Shown here in pieces: positions 36,025 through 45,811 of a DNA stretch of 59,678 bases (the first letter of the stretch is position 1; every line of letters starts with the position of its first letter). The stretch is from assembly GCA_937922815.1 (NCBI GenBank), contig CALAJP010000126.1, forward strand, positions 1 to 59,678, read 5' to 3'. The notes below the pieces were generated by a model. It was not told the DNA's origin and did no database searches. It worked only from the letters and a program-made list of their open reading frames with translations. The stretch is from an uncultured Saprospiraceae bacterium. Its GTDB lineage: Bacteria; Bacteroidota; Bacteroidia; Chitinophagales; Saprospiraceae. Made by a program: the position numbers and the translations under genes.

Positions 36025-38796
36025 CTATTTTAATTCTAATTTCAACGTTTGATTGGCTACTTTGATGGAATAATTTCCTTTTTTGAAATAAGAATTTCCA
36101 TCATCAGCTTTATCTAAGTTATTCTTTTTTACCATTTCAGAATCATAACGACAAGGAATAGGAATGGTATTGATGCCTTTTTGTAATTGAATATTTTCAG
36201 AATATGCTATTTGATTATTAGAATCTAATATTTTCATGCTTTCTGTTTTCTTAGTATTGCTATAAATATAGCAGACAACATCGGGTTGATTTTGTTTGGC
36301 AAAATAATTTTTTTCACCCCAACGAGAATTGACACGAGTAGTAATAGAATCGGATAGAAAAGCTACCGATTCATTAGATTCTAAATCAACCATTTTATGA
36401 ATAGGGGCCACATCAGCTATGTATATTGAACGTCCGTGTGTTCCTAATACAATTTTTTTATCTCTAGCATGTACTTTTATATCATGGATGGATACACCGG
36501 GTAAACCACTAGTCCAAGCCGAGAAACTTTTTCCAGAATCTGTAGAAATATATAACCCTTGATCGGTTCCGATATAAATAATATTGGATTGGATTGGATC
36601 TTCGGTAATTACGTTAATGGCTTCATTCGGGAGATTACTACCTATTTCAACCCACGTATTTCCATCATCAGTAGATTTATAGGCATATTTGCTAGTATCA
36701 TCATTTCTATATCCATTCAAAGTTGCATAAATAGTTTTTGGTGTATGAGTAGAAGATTTTAAACTACTAACCCAAAGGTTTTTTGGTAATCCATTATTTA
36801 TTTTTGTCCATTTGCTACCACCATTTTCGTTTCTCCAGATATTTCCATCATCAGTACCTACATAAAGTTTCCCAAACGAAAAATGAGATTCGTTAATGCA
36901 TGTAATGGTTCCGAAAGGAACATTTCCTGCAATGCCACCATTCGTAAGGTCATTGGATAATTCTTCCCAATCTTCACCTTGATTCACAGAACGTAATAAT
37001 TTTTGAGCCCCCATATATATTACATCTTGATTGAATTCTGACAATAAGATAGGAGTTTGCCAGTTGAATCGATAGGCAGGGTTGCCCAATTCAGGAAAAG
37101 GTCTGATAGAAGTAGTTGAGTTGGTATTTAAGTTTAACCTGTAATAATATCCAAATTGAAAACCAGTATATACAATATCGCTATTTCTATTATCAACTTG
37201 AGTTTGCATACCGTCACCGCCCATAATTCTTTCATAAGGATATTCTCCGTATTGTTGCCAAGCGTTAGATTCTTTATAAGTAGAAGCTCCTTTCCAAACG
37301 CCATTATCTTGCAATCCACCATAGACATTAAAAGGCGTTTCGTTATCTAGTGTAATAGAATAGAATTGCCCCAAAGGAGGATGTGTGCATCGAGAATAGT
37401 TTTTACCAGCATCAAATGAATAGTTTACACCGCCATCATTACCCATAATAATATGGTCTTGATTGGTATCACTCATCCAGATAGCATGATGATCGACATG
37501 CATATTGTCAGCATTTATTGGAGAAAAGGTTTTGCCACCATCATCAGATAATAAACAAGGAACTCCAGCTACGATTACTCGATTAGGGTTTATAGGGCTG
37601 ACTTTGATTTGTCCAAAATAGTATCCATAGGTATTGTAAACTTTTTCTATTAACCCATCATGTGTTTTAGCCCAAGTCTTACCTTCGTCCATTGATTTAT
37701 AGACTTCTAATCCTTTTACTTTTCCATTAACTAATATGGTATTCGCATCAATCAAACTAGTATAAATGTCTGTTACAGAAAGTTCGTTGCTTTTTACTTT
37801 TTGAATAATTTTCTCGGCTGAAAATTTCTTATTTACGCCCACCGATTCTAAAAAATCATTAATCTCATCTACGGAGTAATTAAGGAATTCTTTTGTGGTT
37901 TTGCTCTTTAGATTCAGTAATGAAAGTTTATTTTTATCTTCTTTTGTCTCTATTTTTTCTTGGTTGTCATGCACCATATAGTACACTATTTGATTGTTAT
38001 AGTGGTGAATATCAACGCCCATTCTTCCTACATGTGTGCCTGTTGGCAAGCCATTGTTAGTGCTGTTTAATTTATTCCAAGTATCACCTCCATCTATACT
38101 TTTATATAATGCAGATGATTTTCCACTACCTTTAAAAGTCCATGCTTTACGGGTTCTTTCCCAAGCAGAAGCTAATAAAATGTCAGGATTTTTAGGGTCT
38201 ATAGTTAAATCAACAATACCTGTGGAATCATTGATAAATAATGTGTGTTTCCATGTTTTACCACCGTCTGTGGTCTTGTAAATACCTCTTTCTTTATTGT
38301 GGTCATAAAGTTGTCCTAATGAAGCAACCCAAACGGTCTCGGGACTGCTTGGGTGAATGATTATTCTACCAATATGTTGTGTATTTTTTAGCCCTATAAA
38401 AGACCATGTTTTACCCCAATCAGTAGATTTGTAAACACCATTTCCTGCCAATGAGGAACGACTGCTATTTACTTCTCCTGAGCCCAAATAAATGGTTTGT
38501 GTTTTCCAGTTGGCAGCGATATCTCCAATAGTCATAATGGATTGATTATCAAAGATAGGTTCAAAGCTAGCCCCCATATTTGGGCTAAACCAAAGCCCTC
38601 CAGAGGCAGTTGCTGCTAAAAATTGCTCATTTTTAGTGGGATTTACGTCTAAATCTACTATTCTTCCGCCAAAAACAGTCGGTCCAATATTTTTAAAATG
38701 AATCCCGTTTGCCGGAGAATAATCTTGTGCAATTAAAGAAGAAGTAAGTATTAATAATGCAAAGAAGAGAGAAGTATTCAGTAGCCTTTTTTTCAT
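36025..38796 (-). CDS. Secreted VPS10/Asp-box beta-propeller protein
   Basis: 923 residues. Signal peptide (about 1-23, SLIA/QD), then repeated sialidase-type Asp-boxes (S-x-D-x-G-x-T-W: STDWGKTW, TTDGGKTW, SIDGGDTW, SMDEGKTW, STDDGNTW, STDSGKSF), the hallmark of BNR/sortilin (VPS10-like) ten-bladed propellers. The C-terminal 120 residues form a beta domain (KGINTIPIPCRYD... KGNYSIKVANQTLKLELK). No T9SS sorting motif is visible. Related Bacteroidota proteins are annotated only as glycosyl hydrolase-like or WD40/BNR proteins. The sialidase catalytic arginine triad is not evident, so I do not assign enzymatic activity. Confidence 0.85.
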   Translation of the reverse strand: MKKRLLNTSLFFALLILTSSLIAQDYSPANGIHFKNIGPTVFGGRIVDLDVNPTKNEQFLAATASGGLWFSPNMGASFEPIFDNQSIMTIGDIAANWKTQTIYLGSGEVNSSRSSLAGNGVYKSTDWGKTWSFIGLKNTQHIGRIIIHPSSPETVWVASLGQLYDHNKERGIYKTTDGGKTWKHTLFINDSTGIVDLTIDPKNPDILLASAWERTRKAWTFKGSGKSSALYKSIDGGDTWNKLNSTNNGLPTGTHVGRMGVDIHHYNNQIVYYMVHDNQEKIETKEDKNKLSLLNLKSKTTKEFLNYSVDEINDFLESVGVNKKFSAEKIIQKVKSNELSVTDIYTSLIDANTILVNGKVKGLEVYKSMDEGKTWAKTHDGLIEKVYNTYGYYFGQIKVSPINPNRVIVAGVPCLLSDDGGKTFSPINADNMHVDHHAIWMSDTNQDHIIMGNDGGVNYSFDAGKNYSRCTHPPLGQFYSITLDNETPFNVYGGLQDNGVWKGASTYKESNAWQQYGEYPYERIMGGDGMQTQVDNRNSDIVYTGFQFGYYYRLNLNTNSTTSIRPFPELGNPAYRFNWQTPILLSEFNQDVIYMGAQKLLRSVNQGEDWEELSNDLTNGGIAGNVPFGTITCINESHFSFGKLYVGTDDGNIWRNENGGSKWTKINNGLPKNLWVSSLKSSTHTPKTIYATLNGYRNDDTSKYAYKSTDDGNTWVEIGSNLPNEAINVITEDPIQSNIIYIGTDQGLYISTDSGKSFSAWTSGLPGVSIHDIKVHARDKKIVLGTHGRSIYIADVAPIHKMVDLESNESVAFLSDSITTRVNSRWGEKNYFAKQNQPDVVCYIYSNTKKTESMKILDSNNQIAYSENIQLQKGINTIPIPCRYDSEMVKKNNLDKADDGNSYFKKGNYSIKVANQTLKLELK

Positions 38797-39030
38797 TTAT
38801 TAAAGTTAAATAGATTATATAATGATTTGGTTTCTATTGATTTCAAACGCCCATAAATATAATAAAAGAATTTGGAAAGTTCATTTTTATGTTAGGTGGT
38901 AATTTTTGATTCATTCTCCTTTGTATTTTATTAACATGTAATTAATTTGATTACACTTTTCTTTTAATATAAACGCAAAAGAATTATTTTATGAAGAGTC
39001 TATGACAAAAGCAGAATTATGTTGAAAAAA
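38797..39030. other. Divergent intergenic region upstream of mraZ
   Basis: The gap between the Asp-box gene (minus) and the dcw cluster (plus). Up to the MraZ operator at 39031 it is plain AT-rich sequence; I see no gene, hairpin or convincing minus-strand promoter match. Confidence 0.4.
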
Positions 39031-39060
39031 AAAGTGGTAAAAAGTGGTAAAAAGTGGCGT
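39031..39060 (+). promoter_or_regulatory. MraZ operator: three 10-bp GTGG repeats
   Basis: AAAGTGGTAA, AAAGTGGTAA and AAAGTGGCGT follow one another exactly every 10 bp, putting GTGG on the same helix face three times (39034, 39044, 39054). This is the arrangement of known MraZ boxes. The array covers the expected -33 region of the promoter at 39068, so binding should repress the cluster. Confidence 0.85.
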
Positions 39061-39067
39061 TATGGTA

Positions 39068-39075
39068 TATCTTTG
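39068..39075 (+). promoter_or_regulatory. Promoter -7 element of the dcw cluster
   Basis: TATCTTTG matches TAnnTTTG, 25 bp before the mraZ ATG and 8 bp after the last MraZ box. Confidence 0.6.
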
Positions 39076-39100
39076 GTTACTATAATTTAAAAAAGAATTT

Positions 39101-39553
39101 ATGACCCAACTTTTGGGAGAATATGAAGTCAAGGTGGATTCTAAAGGAAGAATCCGAATTCCATCCGATTTGCTTTCGCAAATGGGGGAGGATGCTGAAT
39201 TAGGCTTCGTAATTAACCGAGGGTTTGAAAATAATTTAATGTTGTATCCTAAAAAAGTTTGGGATAAAATCACTGAAGATGTAAATGCGTTGAATCCTTA
39301 TGATCGTAAAAATCAGAAGTTTATTCGTTTTTTTTATAGAGCACAGGAGGTTAAAAAGGATAGTACGGATAGAGTTTTGATTGGAAAGCGATTCCTTGGC
39401 TATGCAAACATATCTTCAAATATGATTCTTTTTGCTTATAACGATAAAGTTGAGTTGTGGGATCCTGAGACTTATGAAGAAAAGATGAATGAAGGGCCGG
39501 AAGATATTTGGGATATAGCTGCGGATGTGATGGGAAACAATAATAGAATTTAA
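39101..39553 (+). CDS. mraZ: Transcriptional regulator MraZ
   Basis: 150 residues, two AbrB-like SpoVT/MraZ modules: LLGEYEVKVDSKGRIRIPSDLL at the N-terminus and KDSTDRVLIGKRFLGYANI in the second half. MraZ forms a ring-shaped oligomer that binds GTGG repeats upstream of its own gene; three such repeats are present. First gene of the division/cell-wall cluster and its likely autorepressor. Confidence 0.95.
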   Translation: MTQLLGEYEVKVDSKGRIRIPSDLLSQMGEDAELGFVINRGFENNLMLYPKKVWDKITEDVNALNPYDRKNQKFIRFFYRAQEVKKDSTDRVLIGKRFLGYANISSNMILFAYNDKVELWDPETYEEKMNEGPEDIWDIAADVMGNNNRI

Positions 39554-39557
39554 TAAG

Positions 39558-40454
39558 ATGACGTATCACGTACCTGTAATGTTGGAACCTTGCTTAGATG
39601 CATTGGATATTAAGCCCGAATCGATTTATGTCGATGTTACATTTGGAGGGGGAGGTCATTCTAGGGCTATCTTGGAAAGGCTAACAACGGGGAAGTTGTA
39701 CGGATTTGATCAAGACGAAGATGCGAAACAGAATATTCCTGAGAATGAAAATTTTGTTTTTGTAGATAGTAATTTTCAGCATCTTAGACGATTTATGAAG
39801 TTGTATAGACAAGTAGGGAAAGTGTCAGGTATTTTGGCTGATTTGGGGGTTTCTTCATATCAGTTTGATACAGCTGAACGTGGTTTTAGTTTTCGTTTTG
39901 ATGGGCCATTAGATATGAGAATGAATCAGGCTACGGAATTGACAGCAGCAACTATTTTGAATACATACTCAGAAACTGAATTGATTAGATTGTTGAGTGA
40001 TTTTGGAGAAGTGAGAAATTCGAAAAGTTTGGCTAGAGCAATTGTTGAACGAAGAGAGAATCAAACTTTTTCTGAAATTCAACATCTAAATAATTTGCTA
40101 GATAAAATGAGAATTGGGGCAGTACCGAAATATTTTTCTACGGTTTATCAAGCATTAAGAATTGAGGTGAATGATGAAATGAAAGCTTTGGAGGATTTTT
40201 TGAAAGATTCGCTAGAAGTTTTAGAGCCAGGAGGGAAATTAGTTGTGATGTCATATCATTCTATTGAAGATCGACTGGTGAAAAGATTTATGAAAACAGG
40301 GAATGTGAAAGGGGAAATGATTAGAGATGAAAAAGGAGTGATTCACAGACCGTTTAAATTAATAACGAAAAAGCCTATTGAAGCGGATGCTAATGAAATT
40401 AAAATAAATTCAAGAGCAAGAAGTGCAAAGTTAAGAATAGCGGAGAAGAAATAA
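39558..40454 (+). CDS. rsmH: 16S rRNA (cytosine(1402)-N4)-methyltransferase
   Basis: 298 residues. YHVPVMLEPCLDAL, the SAM-binding VDVTFGGGGHSRAILERL, DLGVSSYQFDTAERGFSFRFDGPLDMRMN and SYHSIEDRLVKRFMK are diagnostic of RsmH/MraW, which methylates C1402 in the 30S decoding site. It starts 4 bp after mraZ and is followed by ftsL after 7 bp. Confidence 0.97.
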   Translation: MTYHVPVMLEPCLDALDIKPESIYVDVTFGGGGHSRAILERLTTGKLYGFDQDEDAKQNIPENENFVFVDSNFQHLRRFMKLYRQVGKVSGILADLGVSSYQFDTAERGFSFRFDGPLDMRMNQATELTAATILNTYSETELIRLLSDFGEVRNSKSLARAIVERRENQTFSEIQHLNNLLDKMRIGAVPKYFSTVYQALRIEVNDEMKALEDFLKDSLEVLEPGGKLVVMSYHSIEDRLVKRFMKTGNVKGEMIRDEKGVIHRPFKLITKKPIEADANEIKINSRARSAKLRIAEKK

Positions 40455-40461
40455 ATAAAGA

Positions 40462-40779
40462 ATGGCAGTAGATACAAAATCAAGTATAAAACAGTTTTTC
40501 TCATTAGGTCAAGCAGGTACAGATTGGGTATTGGCTAATTTGACCTACTTGTTTTTCTTGGTTTTTTTAGTACTAATATATATAGCAAATGCACATTATT
40601 CGGAGAGTAAAATTCGAAAAATACATTTGTTAACAAACGAAGTAAACGAATTAAGATTTGAATATATGTCTTTACGGTCACAAATCATGTATGAAACTAA
40701 GCAGTCTAAAATTGCTGCTCAGGTTAAAGAATTAGGGCTTCAACGTTCTGATGATAAGGTTTTTGTGATAGAAGATTAA
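40462..40779 (+). CDS. ftsL: FtsL-like division protein
   Basis: 105 residues: a short cytoplasmic N-terminus, one transmembrane helix (YLFFLVFLVLIYIANAHY) and a periplasmic coiled-coil segment (SESKIRKIHLLTNEVNELRFEYMSLRSQ). Size, topology and position between rsmH and ftsI fit FtsL, which with FtsB/FtsQ activates the FtsWI synthase. Sequence identity is low in this family, so the call leans on context. Confidence 0.85.
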   Translation: MAVDTKSSIKQFFSLGQAGTDWVLANLTYLFFLVFLVLIYIANAHYSESKIRKIHLLTNEVNELRFEYMSLRSQIMYETKQSKIAAQVKELGLQRSDDKVFVIED

Positions 40780-40808
40780 TAAATTCAATAAAAATATACT
40801 TTTTTTAA

Positions 40809-42947
40809 ATGAACATTAAAAACGAGGTACTATATCGAGTATATGGAGTAACAGTACTCTTTTTGATATACGGCTTTTTGATTTTAGGAAAAGTAGTTAA
40901 GATTTCCTTTGTAGAAGGAGATTATTGGGTTAGCAAAAGTGATAGCCTGTATTTGAAATATGAAAAAATAGATGCTCAGAGAGGTAATATTTTAGCAAGT
41001 GATGGAAGTTTTTTAGCAACTTCACTACCTTATTATGATATACGTTTCGATTTGAATGCTGCTGGATTAACAAAAGAAATCTTTGATTTGCATGTGGATT
41101 CATTGGCTTACCGACTGGTCGAACATGTCGATAATCGTTATACCGTAGGGGGGATGAAAGAAATGCTTGTCCGTGAAAGAAACAAAGGTCAGAAGTATTT
41201 ACTCATCAAAAGAAATGTAACTCACGAAGAATTGGAATTATATAAAACATTCCCAATTTTTAGGCGAGGACAGTTTAAAGGTGGGTTTATTTATGAGAAA
41301 AAAGCAATTAGAGGAAAACCTTATGGTATGTTAGCACACCGAACGGTTGGTTATGTTCGTAAAGATGCAAAACCTGTCGGTTTGGAAGGTTATTTTAACG
41401 ATGTATTGAGCGGTGAAGAGGGGAAAAGATTAGTGCAGCGAGTTAGTAATAAGGAATATATGCCTGTTTCTGATTTGGCAGATATTCAACCGCATAAAGG
41501 CAAAGATGTTAAAACTACGCTAGATGTTAATATTCAAGATGCTGCTCAATCTGCTTTGATGAGAGGAATGCTTAAGCATAATGCTCAGAGTGGATCAGCA
41601 ATAGTTATGGATGTGAAAACAGGAGCTATTAAAGCAATTGCTAACTTGGGTGTTAAGAAAGACGGCGATTTGTGGGAAAAGTACAATTATGCCATTGGAA
41701 CGCGTATCGAGCCTGGTTCTGTTTTTAAATTGGCTTCTGTGATGGCTCTTTTTGAAGAAGGTTATTCGACAGATACTCCAGTTTTTATAGGCAAAGGAAA
41801 GCATGAGTTTTATGACCAATTAATGATAGATAGTGGAAAAGAAAGTTTTTTATATGATTCTCTTTCGTTAAGAAAAGCATTTGAAATTTCTTCTAACGTA
41901 GGAATTGCTTCTACCATATCAAAACATTTTGGTGAGCCTGGAAGTAGCAGTTGGAGAACTAAAAATGCAAAATTTATCGCTTATTTGGAGCAATTTGGAT
42001 TGGATTTGCCTACAAATATTGAAATAGAAGGAGAGGCTGTTCCTTACATTAAAGATCCATTGGATGTTAAAGATGAATGGAGCGGAACGACACTTCCGTG
42101 GATGTCGATAGGATATGAAACCTTATTTACACCACTTCAAATGTTGAATTTCTATAATACCGTTGCTAATGATGGTAAAATGATGAAACCATACTTAGTT
42201 TCAGAAATTCAAGAAGATGGAGAATGGGTACAATCGTTCAAACCTGTCGTAGTCAAGAAAAAAATTGCATCTAAAGAAACTATTGCAAAAGCTAAAAAAT
42301 TATTGGCAGGAGTAGTCGAAAGCGGAACAGCAAATGCTTTGATGACTAAAAAATATGACTTTGCAGCAAAAACAGGTACTGCTCAATTGGATTATTCCAA
42401 AAAGGCAGAACGATTAAAGCATAGAGCTACTTTTGTTGGGTTTTTTCCCGTTGAAAATCCCATTTATAGCTGTATCGTTACCATAACAGACCCTAAGAAA
42501 TTAGGGATTTATGGGGGAGAAGTTGCAGGACCTATTTTTAGAGAGATTGCTGATAATTGTTATGCTACAAATGTAGATTTGAAAAAAAATGTTGCTGATT
42601 TTCGAAAGCCAATTATCAAAAACGATAAGTTGCCAGTTAATAGCAAAGGCAAATTAGAAGATTATGAGCGTTTGAATGAGTTTTTAGATTTCAAAATTGA
42701 AAAAGAATACAAAAGTGATGATTGGGTTTATTTAAAATCTAGCCAAGACACTTTATTATTAAAAGGACAAGATATAGTAAGTAATATTATTCCAAATGTA
42801 AAAGGAATGGGCTTGCGAGATGCTATTCATGTGCTTGAAAATATGGGACTAAAGGTTATTGTAAGAGGGACGGGCAAAGTTTACCGTCAGTCTATAAAAC
42901 CAGGTACCAAAGCAAGAAGACAACGAATTACGCTCAATTTGGGCTGA
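40809..42947 (+). CDS. ftsI: Division-specific penicillin-binding protein (FtsI/PBP3) with PASTA domain
   Basis: 712 residues. An N-terminal transmembrane anchor (about 10-30), PBP dimerisation domain, and a transpeptidase domain with all three motifs: SVFK (Ser304/Lys307), SSN (361-363) and KTG (521-523). A single C-terminal PASTA module (about 662-712) follows, as is usual for Bacteroidota FtsI. It cross-links septal peptidoglycan together with FtsW. The next reading frame (murE) begins 74 bp downstream. Confidence 0.95.
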   Translation: MNIKNEVLYRVYGVTVLFLIYGFLILGKVVKISFVEGDYWVSKSDSLYLKYEKIDAQRGNILASDGSFLATSLPYYDIRFDLNAAGLTKEIFDLHVDSLAYRLVEHVDNRYTVGGMKEMLVRERNKGQKYLLIKRNVTHEELELYKTFPIFRRGQFKGGFIYEKKAIRGKPYGMLAHRTVGYVRKDAKPVGLEGYFNDVLSGEEGKRLVQRVSNKEYMPVSDLADIQPHKGKDVKTTLDVNIQDAAQSALMRGMLKHNAQSGSAIVMDVKTGAIKAIANLGVKKDGDLWEKYNYAIGTRIEPGSVFKLASVMALFEEGYSTDTPVFIGKGKHEFYDQLMIDSGKESFLYDSLSLRKAFEISSNVGIASTISKHFGEPGSSSWRTKNAKFIAYLEQFGLDLPTNIEIEGEAVPYIKDPLDVKDEWSGTTLPWMSIGYETLFTPLQMLNFYNTVANDGKMMKPYLVSEIQEDGEWVQSFKPVVVKKKIASKETIAKAKKLLAGVVESGTANALMTKKYDFAAKTGTAQLDYSKKAERLKHRATFVGFFPVENPIYSCIVTITDPKKLGIYGGEVAGPIFREIADNCYATNVDLKKNVADFRKPIIKNDKLPVNSKGKLEDYERLNEFLDFKIEKEYKSDDWVYLKSSQDTLLLKGQDIVSNIIPNVKGMGLRDAIHVLENMGLKVIVRGTGKVYRQSIKPGTKARRQRITLNLG

Positions 42948-43021
42948 ATTAATTGTATATAGGTTTTCTGTCAAGATAGAGAATATGGACGCAGAAAAAC
43001 AAAACGAAAAACAAAAAAACA

Positions 43022-44488
43022 TTGACGTCGATCAAACAACTAGTTACAGGTTTCGATAATGAAATCTGTGAAAGCAAATATGATGAAAAAGGTGAGGTTT
43101 TAGGTCTTACCATTGATTCTAGAGCTGTAAAAGCTGGTTGGGCTTTCATTGCCATTAAGGGGTTGGAAGCTGATGGACATCATTTTATTGAAAAGGCTAT
43201 TGCAAATGGTGCAACGCTTATTATTTGTGAAGATTTGACATTTGTCAAGAATGAAAGTGTGGCTTTTATCCAATTCAAGGATACAAGGTCTATTGCTTCG
43301 TTATTGGCGTCTAATTTTTATGAGGCTCCTTCTGATGACGTTAAAGTTATTGGAGTTACAGGGACTAATGGTAAGACATCTGTTGTTTCTATGCTTTATG
43401 ACATGTTTACCAATTTAGGTTTTAAAGTGGCTAAATTATCCACTATCGAAAACCTTATTGGGGACGAAAAGTTAGAAGCAACACATACCACACCAGGACC
43501 AATTGCACTTCAACGATTGTTAAAGATGGCAGTAGATGCTAATTGTTCATATTGTTTTATGGAAGTTAGTTCTCATGCTATTCATCAACATCGAATTGCA
43601 GGGATTGTATTCGCAGGCGGATTGTTTACGAATATTTCTCATGACCATTTGGACTACCATAAAACATTTATGGAATATCTGAATGCGAAAAAAAAGTTCT
43701 TTGACATATTACCAAAGTCGTCGTTTGTGTTATCAAATATTGATGACAAAAATGGACGCGTAATGATGCAGAATACACTGGCGAAGAAGAGCACTTTTGG
43801 TGTTCGTTCTCCAGCAGATTTCAAAGCAAAAATATTGGAGCATACCTTCGAAGGAATGGAATTGAGTATTAATGATATATCAGTTTGGGTTTCTTTGGTG
43901 GGACAATTTAACGCTTACAATATTTTGAGTGTTTTTGCGATTGCGACCAAATTGGGGGTAAATAATGAAGAAGCTCTAATGGCTTGTTCCACTTTGCGAC
44001 CGCCCAAAGGAAGGTTTGATGTTATAATTATTAATAATCGAATCGGAATCGTTGATTATGCACATACACCAGATGCATTGCTCAATGTTTTACAAACGGT
44101 TTTAGAGATTAAAACAGAACAACAGCGGGTAATCACTATAGTAGGATGTGGTGGTGACCGAGACAAGAAGAAAAGACCACTTATGGCTAAAATTGCTACG
44201 CAATGGAGCCAGAAAGTAATCTTAACTTCCGATAACCCTCGTACCGAAGACCCTAATACTATTTTGAAAAATATGGAAGAAGGAGTGGATGAAAAATCAG
44301 TACACAAAGTTCTCTCAATAGTGGATAGAGACCAGGCTATAAAAACAGCAGTTATGCTTTCTAATAAGAATGATATTATTTTGTTAGCGGGCAAAGGTCA
44401 TGAATCTTATCAAGTTATTGGGAAAACAAAACATGTTTTTGATGACAAAATTCAGTTGTCGAAAGCATTAAACCAAATTCAGGAATAA
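43022..44488 (+). CDS. murE: UDP-MurNAc-tripeptide synthetase MurE
   Basis: 488 residues from a TTG at 43022, the only plausible in-frame initiator. Mur-ligase P-loop TGTNGKTS (113-120), central domain with HDHLDYH, and the SDNPRTEDP motif, whose DNPR sequence marks meso-diaminopimelate as the added amino acid. An ATG at 42985 opens a frame one base out of register; removing one A from the seven-A run at 43013-43019 would join it to murE, adding MDAEKQNEKQKT. Either TTG is the start, or there is slippage or an error in the run. Otherwise an ordinary member of the family, in the expected place. Confidence 0.9.
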   Translation: MTSIKQLVTGFDNEICESKYDEKGEVLGLTIDSRAVKAGWAFIAIKGLEADGHHFIEKAIANGATLIICEDLTFVKNESVAFIQFKDTRSIASLLASNFYEAPSDDVKVIGVTGTNGKTSVVSMLYDMFTNLGFKVAKLSTIENLIGDEKLEATHTTPGPIALQRLLKMAVDANCSYCFMEVSSHAIHQHRIAGIVFAGGLFTNISHDHLDYHKTFMEYLNAKKKFFDILPKSSFVLSNIDDKNGRVMMQNTLAKKSTFGVRSPADFKAKILEHTFEGMELSINDISVWVSLVGQFNAYNILSVFAIATKLGVNNEEALMACSTLRPPKGRFDVIIINNRIGIVDYAHTPDALLNVLQTVLEIKTEQQRVITIVGCGGDRDKKKRPLMAKIATQWSQKVILTSDNPRTEDPNTILKNMEEGVDEKSVHKVLSIVDRDQAIKTAVMLSNKNDIILLAGKGHESYQVIGKTKHVFDDKIQLSKALNQIQE

Positions 44489-44558
44489 AGAAACCTTTGT
44501 GATGAGTTTCGCTAAGAAATTCAAAACAATATTATAAAAAAATTGAACTACTATATTT

Positions 44559-45803
44559 ATGCTCTATCACCTTTTTGACTATCTGGAACAATTGAACTAC
44601 TCTGGTGCAGGAGTTTTTCAATATATCACATTTAGAGCAGGTGCAGCCGTATTGTTGGCATTGTTTATATCTTTTTATTTTGGTCAATCCATTATTTATT
44701 ATCTACAAAAACAGCAGATAGGAGAGACGGTAAGAGATTTGGGTCTGGCAGGACAAATGGCAAAACAAGGCACCCCAACTATGGGCGGTGTCATAATTGT
44801 TATTTCTATTTTAGTTCCTTGTTTGTTATTTGCTCGATTAGACAATGTATATATCTTATTGATGATTGTATCAACACTCTGGTTAGCATGTATTGGCTTT
44901 TTGGATGATTATATAAAAGTATTCAAGAAAGATAAAGAGGGATTAAAAGGCAAATTCAAGGTTTTAGGTCAAATTGGCTTAGGAATTATAGTAGGGGTAA
45001 CCATGTTATTAAGCGACGATATCGCAATAAGATTGGATACCAATGAAGCCAAAGAACTAGGATATACCGAATCGTTGAAAGATTTCAAAACAGTAGAAGG
45101 AGAAAAAGTAGCTTATTATAAATCTACGATGACAAACATGCCTTTTCTGAAGGACAACTCTTTAGATTATGCAGATTTTTTGTTCTTTTTAGATGATGAT
45201 ACAGCTCAAAAATATGCTTGGGTTGTGTTTTTATTTGCAATTATATTCATAATCACAGGTGTTTCTAATGCAGCAAATTTGACAGATGGAATAGATGGTT
45301 TAGCAACAGGCATAAGTGGAATTATTGGTTTTACACTTTTAATCTTAGCTTATGTAAGTGGAAATGTAGTTGCTGCAGATTATTTAGATATTCTGTTCAT
45401 CCCTCATACGGGTGAATTAGTAATATTCTGTGCATGCTTTTTGGGTGCATGCGTGGGTTTTTTATGGTACAATGCATACCCTGCACAAGTTTTTATGGGT
45501 GATACAGGCAGTTTAACACTCGGAGGGATTATTGCTGCTTTGGCAATTCTTATTCGAAAAGAACTCCTTATACCAATCTTGTGTGGGGTATTTTTAATCG
45601 AAACATTGTCTGTAATACTACAAGTTTATTATTTTAAATATACCCGAAAAAAGTATGGAGAAGGTCGTAGACTTTTCAAAATGTCGCCTATTCATCACCA
45701 TTTTCAAAAAATGGAAATACCCGAGCCTAAAATTGTAACTCGGTTTTGGATAGTGGGCGTTTTTTTGGCAATAGTTACGATACTTACTTTAAAAATTAGA
45801 TAA
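44559..45803 (+). CDS. mraY: Phospho-N-acetylmuramoyl-pentapeptide transferase
   Basis: 414 residues, about ten transmembrane helices. GTPTMGGVIIV, FLDDYIKVFKKDKEGLKGKFK, NLTDGIDGLATG, MGDTGSLTLGG and SPIHHHFQKM are MraY signatures. It makes lipid I on the inner face of the membrane. An insert of about 60 residues (near 145-210, soluble and acidic) lies between helices, a feature of Bacteroidota MraY. A 70-bp gap precedes it; murF, which sits here in proteobacteria, is absent. Confidence 0.95.
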   Translation: MLYHLFDYLEQLNYSGAGVFQYITFRAGAAVLLALFISFYFGQSIIYYLQKQQIGETVRDLGLAGQMAKQGTPTMGGVIIVISILVPCLLFARLDNVYILLMIVSTLWLACIGFLDDYIKVFKKDKEGLKGKFKVLGQIGLGIIVGVTMLLSDDIAIRLDTNEAKELGYTESLKDFKTVEGEKVAYYKSTMTNMPFLKDNSLDYADFLFFLDDDTAQKYAWVVFLFAIIFIITGVSNAANLTDGIDGLATGISGIIGFTLLILAYVSGNVVAADYLDILFIPHTGELVIFCACFLGACVGFLWYNAYPAQVFMGDTGSLTLGGIIAALAILIRKELLIPILCGVFLIETLSVILQVYYFKYTRKKYGEGRRLFKMSPIHHHFQKMEIPEPKIVTRFWIVGVFLAIVTILTLKIR

Positions 45804-45811
45804 AACTACTA

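Noticed and set aside
36025-38796. Asp-box protein as a sialidase
   Set aside because: Only the Asp-boxes are seen; the arginine triad, FRIP motif and catalytic Tyr/Glu of sialidases are not evident.
42985-43059. 24-codon ORF ahead of murE as a leader peptide
   Set aside because: It overlaps murE in another frame and is better explained as a shifted murE N-terminus; reported as a finding instead.
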